A stretch of 64,000 nucleotides of DNA from Arthrobacter sunyaminii. GTDB lineage: Bacteria; Actinomycetota; Actinomycetes; Actinomycetales; Micrococcaceae. Every line of letters starts with the position of its first letter. Position 1 is the stretch's first letter. The notes beneath the pieces were generated by a model. That model saw nothing but the letters and a program-made list of their open reading frames with translations, searched no databases and was not told the DNA's origin. The stretch is taken from the NCBI RefSeq assembly GCF_018866305.1, contig NZ_CP076456.1:3410001-3474000 (forward strand), in the 5' to 3' direction. The position numbers were made by a program, and so were the translations under genes. This document shows, in pieces, positions 26,044 to 33,064 of the stretch.

Positions 26044-26598
26044 CTAGGAGCGGCGACGCCGGAACTTCGGGAACTGCCCCAGCAGGTCTGCGGCGCGTTC
26101 AGCAGCCCTGCCCACAGTGCGGCCCAGATGGGGCGCGAGGGCCGGATCCACGCCGGCAGGTGATGCCTCTGCGCTTCCGGGCTCCAGTGCGGCCGCTGAG
26201 ACCGCCGCTGCGGAACGGGGATCCGGCGCCCCTGACCGGCCGGTGAACAGCGGCCTTCCCTGACGTGAGGGCGCAACTGCCGATCCCGCGGTTACGGACG
26301 CGAGCCGGGAGTCTGCCGCGGATGCCGCCGAGAACGAGGGCAGGTCAAACGCGCGCAGCCACAGCACAATCTCCTCCAGCGGAGCTGTCTGCAGCGAGTA
26401 GTAGCGCTTTTGCCCCTCGGCCCGCATGCTGACCAGCCCAGCCTCACGGAGAACCTTCAGGTGCTTCGACACAGTGGGCTGGCTGACTTCCAGCTCCTCC
26501 ACGAGTGTGCCCACGGATTTGTCTCCGCTGCGCAGCGCTCCCAGCAGTTCACGGCGGGTGCCTTCCGCAATGACCGCAAAAACATCATCGATGACCAT
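26044..26598 (-). CDS. ArsR-family transcriptional regulator with long C-terminal extension
   Basis: Residues ~1-95 form a winged HTH of ArsR type (VFAVIAEGTRRELLGAL, then SQPTVSKHLKVLREAGLV and RYYSL). No metal-binding Cys cluster is present. The remaining ~85 residues are Ala/Pro/Ser-rich, with a basic end (FPKFRRRRS), which is unusual since ArsR proteins are normally ~100-120 aa. ATG 26598 is chosen because TAAAGT at 26606-26611 gives a near-leaderless start. Target genes are unknown; acuC-like and gdhA genes flank it. Confidence 0.8.
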   Translation of the reverse strand: MVIDDVFAVIAEGTRRELLGALRSGDKSVGTLVEELEVSQPTVSKHLKVLREAGLVSMRAEGQKRYYSLQTAPLEEIVLWLRAFDLPSFSAASAADSRLASVTAGSAVAPSRQGRPLFTGRSGAPDPRSAAAVSAAALEPGSAEASPAGVDPALAPHLGRTVGRAAERAADLLGQFPKFRRRRS

Positions 26599-26605
26599 GA
26601 CACCC

Positions 26606-26611
26606 ACTTTA
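26606..26611 (-). promoter_or_regulatory. -10 box (TAAAGT) of the ArsR gene
   Basis: TAAAGT followed by seven bases and ATG 26598, one base from the exact leaderless spacing. Confidence 0.45.
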
Positions 26612-26681
26612 TCCGTTCCCCGGGGAAAGCCCGGTTTTGGCCGACTCGGGCAGGTTCCCGCCCCGTCCCGGCCGCGCGCTG

Positions 26682-27890
26682 CTAATCAAACCAGGGATCG
26701 AGTCCGTGCAGCGGAAAAACCTCTTTGCGGGTAGCCATCACCGTGCGGTCAATCTCGTCATTGGGGTCATAACCAACTTCCCAGGACCGCCACCAGAGTT
26801 CCACGCCGTCACCCATCATCGGCGGGGAGTCTTCTCCGTAGTGCTCCTTCACATACTTACGCCACGGTTCCGGAACGGGAGTGTTGCTGCGGATCCTGCC
26901 GTTGGCCGCCACGGACATCAGCAGGCTCCAGGAACGCGGAACCACGGACACCACGTTGTAGCCGCCCCCGCCCGTGGCGATCCATCTGCCTCCGCAGATG
27001 GTGTTGGCGAGGTCCGCAATGGTGAGGGCCGCCTGCCGCTGGGTTTCGACGCTGAGGCGGAGGTTGGTCAGCGGATCATGGAGGTGGCTGTCGCAACCGT
27101 GCTGGCTGACGATCACTTCCGGTTCAAAGGCGGCCGCGAGCTGCGGAACCACGGCGTGGAAGGCCCGCAGCCACCCGGCATCGGACGTCCGGGCCGGCAG
27201 CGCCACATTGACCGCGGTTCCTTCTGCTCCGGGGCCGCCCGTCTCGTTGGCGAAGCCCGTGCCGGGGAACAGCGTCAGGCCCGTCTCGTGCAGGGAAATG
27301 GTCATGACGCGCGGGTCATTCCAGAAGATGCTCTGGGTTCCGTCTCCGTGGTGGGCGTCGACGTCGATGTACAGGACCTTGCTGACACCGTTGTCCAGCA
27401 GGCGGGCGATGGCGGCCGCGGCGTCGTTGTAAATGCAGAAGCCGGAGGCGCGGCTGGCCGCGGCATGATGCATGCCGCCGCCAAAATTCACCGCATGCAG
27501 CACCTCTCCGGACAGGATGGCGTCCGCAGCTGCCAGGGAGCCGCCCGCCAGCCGGGCGCTGGCCTCGTGGATGCCGGCAAAAGCGGGGTTGTCCTCGGTT
27601 CCCAGCCCAAACTTCTCGCTGGTCGCCGTGGGGTCTGCGCTGACGGCACGGACGCCGGCAATGTAATCACTGCCGTGGACGGTGCCCAGCTCAGCGTCGC
27701 TGGCAACGAACGGCTCCCCCACGGACACGCCCGGCAGGTCGAAGATTCCCAGCTCGCGGGCAAGCCTGGCGGTGAGGTCCAGACGCAGCGGACTCATGGG
27801 ATGGCCCGCACCGAAGTTGTAGGCCAGCATGGACTCGTGCCAGATGATGCGGGTTGGCATGACCGGAAGACTCAGTCCGCGGTTGATCAT
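26682..27890 (-). CDS. AcuC-like histone-deacetylase-family protein
   Basis: The 402-aa protein has the zinc-dependent deacetylase core: GGMHHAAASRASGFCIYND (catalytic His141-His142), YIDVDAHHGDGTQ (metal ligands D176/D178 and H180), and ATGGGGYN near the C-terminus. In bacilli AcuC deacetylates acetyl-CoA synthetase; other members act on acetylated small amines. Which applies here is open, since acsA is not in the window. The long upstream frame to 28247 reads through non-coding sequence; ATG 27890, one base from the predicted transcript start of a TAGCCT -10, is chosen. Confidence 0.87.
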   Translation of the reverse strand: MINRGLSLPVMPTRIIWHESMLAYNFGAGHPMSPLRLDLTARLARELGIFDLPGVSVGEPFVASDAELGTVHGSDYIAGVRAVSADPTATSEKFGLGTEDNPAFAGIHEASARLAGGSLAAADAILSGEVLHAVNFGGGMHHAAASRASGFCIYNDAAAAIARLLDNGVSKVLYIDVDAHHGDGTQSIFWNDPRVMTISLHETGLTLFPGTGFANETGGPGAEGTAVNVALPARTSDAGWLRAFHAVVPQLAAAFEPEVIVSQHGCDSHLHDPLTNLRLSVETQRQAALTIADLANTICGGRWIATGGGGYNVVSVVPRSWSLLMSVAANGRIRSNTPVPEPWRKYVKEHYGEDSPPMMGDGVELWWRSWEVGYDPNDEIDRTVMATRKEVFPLHGLDPWFD

Positions 27891-27897
27891 GCTGAAC

Positions 27898-27903
27898 AGG
27901 CTA
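27898..27903 (-). promoter_or_regulatory. -10 box (TAGCCT) of the acuC-like gene
   Basis: TAGCCT, seven bases, then ATG 27890. Confidence 0.45.
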
Positions 27904-28044
27904 CGCGATGTGCGCGATACTTGGAGTTTGTACGCAGCGGGAGCATCCCGGTCCGCTGCTTCGGCACCGCATCGGTGGTGTACTACTGTTGAGCACCGCG
28001 CGCCCAACCCGTAATCACCTGTCACCAAGGAAACAAGCACGAAT

Positions 28045-29472
28045 ATGGCAACCATCCGGCAGCACCGGGAGCCCCGGGAACGCCTGCGGCAGCTTCGGCA
28101 ACTGCAGCCCTCCAAGGTGTTCTCCGGCCTGCGTGACTTTGTGGATGCAGTCGCCGCCGGCTCCCCGGCCCGGCTGGCCCTGATCGTCTTCGCCCTGGTC
28201 ATCCTGGTGTTCACCGGGCTTCTGTCCCTGCCGGCTTCCTCGAGCACCGGTCAGGTCACTCCCCTGCATGATGCGCTCTTCACTGCAGTATCCGCCGTCT
28301 GCGTCACCGGACTCACCGTGGTTTCCACCGCCACGCACTGGTCCGGTTTTGGGCAGGTCCTGATCCTGATCGCCATCCAAGTGGGTGGTTTGGGCATCCT
28401 GACCATGGCCTCCCTGCTGGCTCTGGCCGTTAACCGGCGGCTCGGAGTGCGCGGAAAGCTGATTGCACAGGAAGGCATGAACACCGGCCGGCTGGGTGAA
28501 GTTGGTTCCCTGCTCCGCATCGTCGTCAGCACCACCGTGGCGATCGAGCTGATCCTGGCTGTGATTCTGGCGCCGCGGTTCATGATCCTGGGTGAATCCG
28601 CGGGCCAGGCCATCTGGCATGCGGTGTTTTATTCGGTGTCCGCCTTCAACAACGCGGGCTTCACTCCGCATTCGGACGGCCTGGTGCCCTATGACGAGGA
28701 CCTCTGGATCCTGATTCCCCTGATGGTCGGGGTTTTCCTCGGCAGCCTCGGCTTCCCGGTCATCATGGTCCTGCTGCAAAGCAAGCTGCACCTTCGTCAA
28801 TGGAACTTGCACACCAAGCTCACCCTGCTGGTCACCGGCATCCTGCTCGTGGGCGGCAGCATTCTGTGGGGGGCCTTCGAGTGGTTCAACACACGCACCA
28901 TCGGCGACATGAACGTGGCGGACCGGATTCTGCATTCGGTCTTTGCATCCGTCATGACCCGCTCCGGCGGCTTCAGCCTGGTGAACATGTCCGATCTGGA
29001 TTCCAGTACGCTGCTGATCACTGACATGCTGATGTTTGCCGGCGGCGGGTCGGCGTCCACGGCCGGCGGCATCAAGGTCACCACGTTGGCCGTCATCTTC
29101 CTCGCCATCGTGGCGGAGGCCCGGGGTGATTCTGATGTCCGGGCGTTCGGCCGCACCATTGCCTACAGCGCCATGCGGGTGGCCATCTCGGTGGTTATCC
29201 TCGGCGCCACCATGGTGGCCGTTTCCACTGTTGCGCTGCTGGCCATTACGGAGGAGACACTGCAGCCGGTGCTCTTCGAGGTAATTTCCGCCTTTGCCAC
29301 CTGCGGGCTGAGTATTGGACTGAGCGAAGTGCTGCCGCCGGAAGGGAAGTACCTGCTGTCCGCCCTCATGTTCGCCGGCCGGGTGGGTACGATCACTTTG
29401 GCCGCAGCACTGGCAATCCGGCAGCGCAGCACCCTCTACCACTACCCCGAAGAAAGGCCGATCATTGGCTGA
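28045..29472 (+). CDS. trkH: Trk/Ktr potassium uptake membrane subunit
   Basis: The 475-aa protein is a TrkH/KtrB-type K+ translocator with four M1-P-M2 repeats. Selectivity-filter segments are visible: AVCVTGLTVV, AFNNAGFTPH, MTRSGGFSLV and AFATCGLSIGL, each with the key glycine. A Gly-rich gating loop GGGSASTAGGIKVTT is in the third repeat. It is fed by the ring of TrkA subunits encoded by the next gene, overlapping by eight bases. The pair is transcribed away from acuC. Confidence 0.94.
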   Translation: MATIRQHREPRERLRQLRQLQPSKVFSGLRDFVDAVAAGSPARLALIVFALVILVFTGLLSLPASSSTGQVTPLHDALFTAVSAVCVTGLTVVSTATHWSGFGQVLILIAIQVGGLGILTMASLLALAVNRRLGVRGKLIAQEGMNTGRLGEVGSLLRIVVSTTVAIELILAVILAPRFMILGESAGQAIWHAVFYSVSAFNNAGFTPHSDGLVPYDEDLWILIPLMVGVFLGSLGFPVIMVLLQSKLHLRQWNLHTKLTLLVTGILLVGGSILWGAFEWFNTRTIGDMNVADRILHSVFASVMTRSGGFSLVNMSDLDSSTLLITDMLMFAGGGSASTAGGIKVTTLAVIFLAIVAEARGDSDVRAFGRTIAYSAMRVAISVVILGATMVAVSTVALLAITEETLQPVLFEVISAFATCGLSIGLSEVLPPEGKYLLSALMFAGRVGTITLAAALAIRQRSTLYHYPEERPIIG

Positions 29473-30133
29473 CAGACCAGCTCACAATGCTCCGGTTCTG
29501 GTGATTGGACTGGGACGCTTTGGCTCCGCCACCGCCGAACAGCTGGTCAAGCAGGGCCGCGAGGTTCTGGCCATCGAGCGGGATCCCACCCTGGTCCAGA
29601 AGGCCTCGGGCATTCTCACCCATGTGGTCCAGGCCGATGCCACCAACATCGACGCCCTCAAGCAGCTGGGCGCGCAGGATTTCTCCTCCGCCGTCGTGGG
29701 CGTGGGCACCTCCATCGAATCCAGCGTGCTGATTACCGTTAACCTGGTGGACCTGGGTATCGAGCATCTCTGGGTCAAGGCCATCACCTCCGCGCACGGC
29801 AAGATCCTCACCCGGATCGGCGCCAACCACGTCATTTATCCGGAGGCCGACGCCGGCCGGCGCGCCGCTCACCTGGTGGGCGGGCGGATGCTGGACTTCA
29901 TCGAGTTCGACGACGACTTCGCCATCGTGAAGATGTACCCGCCGCGCGAGACCCAGGGCTTCACCCTCGGAGAGTCCAACGTGCGTTCCAAATACGGGGT
30001 CACGGTGGTGGGGGTGAAGTCCCCGGGCGAGGACTTCACCTATGCCCGCGCGGACACCAGGGTTTCCTCCCGCGACATGCTCATCGTCTCCGGCCACGTG
30101 GACCTGCTCGAACGGTTCGCGGCCCGGCCGTAG
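29465..30133 (+). CDS. trkA: Trk/Ktr potassium uptake regulatory subunit (RCK domain)
   Basis: The 222-aa protein has an N-terminal RCK Rossmann domain with VLVIGLGRFGSATAEQL and acidic ERDPT at the ribose position, and a C-terminal TrkA_C domain (about residues 140-222). It would bind ATP/ADP or NAD(H) and gate TrkH. The start is TTG 29465, inside the trkH end; the start codon is unusual but there is no ATG nearby, and GAAAGG lies upstream at suitable spacing. Confidence 0.93.
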   Translation: MADRPAHNAPVLVIGLGRFGSATAEQLVKQGREVLAIERDPTLVQKASGILTHVVQADATNIDALKQLGAQDFSSAVVGVGTSIESSVLITVNLVDLGIEHLWVKAITSAHGKILTRIGANHVIYPEADAGRRAAHLVGGRMLDFIEFDDDFAIVKMYPPRETQGFTLGESNVRSKYGVTVVGVKSPGEDFTYARADTRVSSRDMLIVSGHVDLLERFAARP

Positions 30134-30211
30134 CTCTGTGCGGTGCCGAGGCATCAATCCGCACACCGGGGAGGTCCGCCCGGGACGCTGAGGCAACCCC
30201 TGCCCGAAGTG

Positions 30212-31060
30212 CTACTTCTTGGCTGAAAGCTCCGCCGTGATTTCGGCTGCCCGTTCCGCTGCGGCCCGCGCTCCCCGGGCGATGACGCCGGGCAGGTCCT
30301 GCTCGTCGAAGGTCCGGATGGCTGCTTCGGTGGTGCCGTTGGGGCTGGTCACGCCGCGGCGCAGGGCGGTTGCGTCGGCGCCGGGCTCGGCGAGCATGTA
30401 TCCGGCGCCGGCAACGGTGTCCCGCGCCAGGACTGTTGAAAGCTCAGGGTCCAGGCCCAGCTCTACGCCGGCGCGGGCCATGGCCTCGGCCAGGTAAAAG
30501 GCATAAGCGGGGCCCGATCCGCTGACCGCCGACACAGCGTCCACTTGGTCCTCAGGAACCTGCACCACGCGGCCGGTGGCCGACAGCAGCTCGGCGGCCA
30601 GCGCCATTGTTGCCTCGGTGGCACTGGTTCCGGCCGAGATCGACACCACGCCGCGACCCACCTTGGAGGGTGTGTTGGGCATGGACCTGATGACGGGCTG
30701 TCCGGCGGGAAGGCCCGCCTCCAGCATCTCCAGCGACACGGCGGCAGCCACGCTGATGACAACGGCGCCGCCGGGCAGAGCGGGGGAAATCTCCTCCAGC
30801 AGTGCTGCGACGCCCACGGGCTTGACCCCGATGATGACGACGTCGGCGCCGGCCACGGCGGTGCGGTTGGCCTCGGCGTCGTCATTGCCGGCGAGCACGG
30901 TGATCCCGTGGCGTTCGCGCAGCTCGGCCGCCCGTTCGGGACGGCGCACGGTGGCCGTCACCTGCGCAGCCGGCAGCCCGCCGGCGAGGATTCCGCTCAG
31001 GATGGCTTCATTCATTGAGCCGCAGCCCAGAAAGGTCAGGTGGGTTTCTCCGGTATCCAT
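30212..31060 (-). CDS. proC: Pyrroline-5-carboxylate reductase
   Basis: ProC performs the last step of proline synthesis, reducing P5C with NAD(P)H. The 282-aa protein has the Rossmann motif FLGCGSMNEAIL (GxGxMxxA) and the C-terminal family signature TVAGAGYMLAEPGADATALRRGVTSPNGTTEAAI. VSAVSGSGPAYAF is the helical substrate region. The ATG lies seven bases after a CAGAAT sequence (31068-31073), a possible near-leaderless promoter. Neighbours on the same strand (isomerase, Ppx) match the mycobacterial Rv0496-Rv0500 order. Confidence 0.95.
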   Translation of the reverse strand: MDTGETHLTFLGCGSMNEAILSGILAGGLPAAQVTATVRRPERAAELRERHGITVLAGNDDAEANRTAVAGADVVIIGVKPVGVAALLEEISPALPGGAVVISVAAAVSLEMLEAGLPAGQPVIRSMPNTPSKVGRGVVSISAGTSATEATMALAAELLSATGRVVQVPEDQVDAVSAVSGSGPAYAFYLAEAMARAGVELGLDPELSTVLARDTVAGAGYMLAEPGADATALRRGVTSPNGTTEAAIRTFDEQDLPGVIARGARAAAERAAEITAELSAKK

Positions 31061-31126
31061 GTTTTCGATTCTGTCACGGCGCTGCGCGCTGCCATGTTCC
31101 GTGACAAGCGGCTCATAAGAAGCAGG

Positions 31127-31957
31127 CTATTCCGAAATCTGCCCCAGGTTCATCCGCGCGAAGTCCAGCGTCTGCTTCAGCTGGTCCTCCCGCTCCCCCG
31201 CCCCCTTGGCCTTCCGGGTGCTCACTTCAATGGCCACGACGCCGTCAAAGCCGGTTTCGCTGAGGTACTGCAGGGCTTCGGCGCAGCGCTGTGTACCTTC
31301 TCCGGGAAGCATGTGCTCGTCGCGGCCGTTGGGTGTGCCGTCGGTGAGGTGCACATGGTGCAGCCGGGGCCCGAGCTTTCGCAGTTCCTCATAGGAGTCC
31401 ATGCCGGCGATGGCCGCGTGGGAGAAGTCCCAGGTGACGTGCTCATACGGTTCCGGAATGGGATTCCAGTGCGGCAGGTAGGCCTTGGCCTCGCGCCCGC
31501 GGACCCGCCACGGATACATGTTTTCCACCGCGATGGTGACGCCGTACTGCTCGGCAATGTGCCGCACGCCTTCGGCGAAGTTCTCGGCATAACCGGACTG
31601 CCAGCGGAACGGTGGATGAGCCACCACCGTGGTGGCTCCCACTTCGGCGGCCATGGCGGCGGAGAGTTCAATCTTGGTCCAGGCCTTGCCCCACACCTGC
31701 TGGGTGAGCAGCAGTGTGGGCGCATGAATAGCCAGGATGGGCTGCGAATAACGCTCGCTGAGTCCGTTTAGGATTTGCGGGTTCTGGCTGTCGCTGTTTC
31801 CCGTAACCATGATTTCCACCCCGTCATAGCCCAGGTCATGGGCAACGGCGAAGGTGTCATGCACGGACAGCGGATAGACGGAAGCGCTGGAGAGGGCCAC
31901 CGGAATGACTTTGGCGCCGCTTTCCTCCGCCGGTGGAGTGTGGGGTGAAGAAGGCAT
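31127..31957 (-). CDS. Sugar phosphate isomerase/epimerase-like TIM-barrel protein
   Basis: The 276-aa protein belongs to the AP-endonuclease-2 / xylose isomerase-like TIM-barrel superfamily. Likely metal ligands lie in VVAHPPFRW, IAVENMYPW, TWDFSHAAI, HHVHLTDGT and VVAIEVSTR. It corresponds by position and type to mycobacterial Rv0498. The reaction is not known. The ATG directly follows the ppx stop codon (TGA-ATG), so it is translationally coupled to ppx. Confidence 0.82.
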   Translation of the reverse strand: MPSSPHTPPAEESGAKVIPVALSSASVYPLSVHDTFAVAHDLGYDGVEIMVTGNSDSQNPQILNGLSERYSQPILAIHAPTLLLTQQVWGKAWTKIELSAAMAAEVGATTVVAHPPFRWQSGYAENFAEGVRHIAEQYGVTIAVENMYPWRVRGREAKAYLPHWNPIPEPYEHVTWDFSHAAIAGMDSYEELRKLGPRLHHVHLTDGTPNGRDEHMLPGEGTQRCAEALQYLSETGFDGVVAIEVSTRKAKGAGEREDQLKQTLDFARMNLGQISE

Positions 31958-32992
31958 TCAGTTGGACTTTCCGTAGATAAGGCTGCGTCCGGCTCCGGCG
32001 CCGGACTCCATGACTTGAGGGATGCTCTCAGTTCGCGGAGTGTCGGGCAGCGGCCCGTCGGATTCAAAGCGGAGAGTGTCAAAACGCTGCAGGATCAGTC
32101 CCTCGCGCAGGGCCCACGGGCAAATCTCCAGCACCGGCAGGTCGAAGGCCTCCATCGCGGCGTGGGCGGTCATAGCGCCGGCCAGCACCTGGGCGGCACG
32201 GATCGGAGACACTCCGCCGAGGTTGCTGCGGTCGTCAATGCTCATGGTCTCCAGCCGTTTGGTCCACAGTCCCAAGTCTGTGCGCTGCAGGCGCCGACGG
32301 ACATAGGGGCCGTCCGCGGAAGGCGCGGCACCGGCAATCCGGGCCAGTGACCGAAAGGTCTTGGACGTGCCCACGGCGAGGTCAGGCCGGCCATGCCGTT
32401 CAAATTCCGCGGCAGCCTCACGGACCTCACCGCGGATGTACTTGCGCAGCTTCTTGATGCTTTTGGCCGTGGGCGGATCCCCCGTCAGCCAGTCCCGGGT
32501 CAGCCGGCCGGCGCCCAGGGGAAGCGACAGCGCCGTTTCGGGCAGCTCATCGGCCCCCTGCGCCATTTCAAAGGACCCGCCGCCAATGTCCAGGTCCAGC
32601 AGCGTTCCGGCGCCCCACCCGTACCACCGGCGGACAGCCAGGAACGTTAGGGACGCCTCCTCGGGACCGCTGAGTTCACGCAGGTGGACACCGCTTTCGG
32701 CCTCGACCCGGGCCAGCACGGCCGCACCGTTGGCCGCCTCGCGAATGGCCGAGGTACAGAATGCCAGGAGGTCCTGGGCACGGTGCCGGCGGGCAAAGTC
32801 CCCGGCTTCGGCGACGAAATTGATCAGCTCGCGCTGCCCCGCCTCGGTGATGGCGCCGTCGTCGTCCAGGTGCGCTATCAGCGACAGCGGACGCTTGTGG
32901 GAGGCAAACGGCAACGGCCGCGCACCCGGGTGCGCGTCCACCAAGAGGAGGTGGACGGTGTTGGAGCCAATGTCGAGCACGCCTAATCGCAT
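31958..32992 (-). CDS. Ppx/GppA-family exopolyphosphatase / pppGpp phosphatase
   Basis: The 344-aa protein starts with MRLGVLDIGSNTVHLLL, the ASKHA phosphate-1 loop of Ppx/GppA, and has the second signature DLDIGGGSFEMAQG and a middle FCTSAIREAANG. It is the short actinobacterial form lacking the C-terminal HD domain. Substrates could be polyphosphate or (p)ppGpp; sequence alone does not decide. ATG 32992 is six bases after GATAAT, predicting a leaderless mRNA that continues into the isomerase gene. Confidence 0.9.
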   Translation of the reverse strand: MRLGVLDIGSNTVHLLLVDAHPGARPLPFASHKRPLSLIAHLDDDGAITEAGQRELINFVAEAGDFARRHRAQDLLAFCTSAIREAANGAAVLARVEAESGVHLRELSGPEEASLTFLAVRRWYGWGAGTLLDLDIGGGSFEMAQGADELPETALSLPLGAGRLTRDWLTGDPPTAKSIKKLRKYIRGEVREAAAEFERHGRPDLAVGTSKTFRSLARIAGAAPSADGPYVRRRLQRTDLGLWTKRLETMSIDDRSNLGGVSPIRAAQVLAGAMTAHAAMEAFDLPVLEICPWALREGLILQRFDTLRFESDGPLPDTPRTESIPQVMESGAGAGRSLIYGKSN

Positions 32993-32998
32993 AACCCC

Positions 32999-33004
32999 AT
33001 TATC
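32999..33004 (-). promoter_or_regulatory. -10 box (GATAAT) of the ppx operon
   Basis: GATAAT matches five of six bases of TATAAT. Six bases separate it from ATG 32992. Confidence 0.6.
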
Positions 33005-33029
33005 CGCTCAAAACACATCCGCTCTGAAA

Positions 33030-33053
33030 CGCAGCCGCCGTACGGCGGCTGCG
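33030..33053 (-). terminator. 24-bp perfect palindrome at the 3' end of topA
   Basis: The sequence 33030-33053 is self-complementary over its full length (core GCCGCCGTACGGCGGC), starting 12 bases after the topA stop. On the minus strand it is followed by TTTCAG. It would form a hairpin in RNA and probably ends or stabilises the topA transcript. Confidence 0.55.
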
Positions 33054-33064
33054 CTCTTCGCGGG

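Noticed and set aside
27891-28247. N-terminal extension of the acuC-like frame
   Set aside because: Overlaps the trkH start on the other strand and shows no deacetylase similarity; the start at 27890 has a -10 box.
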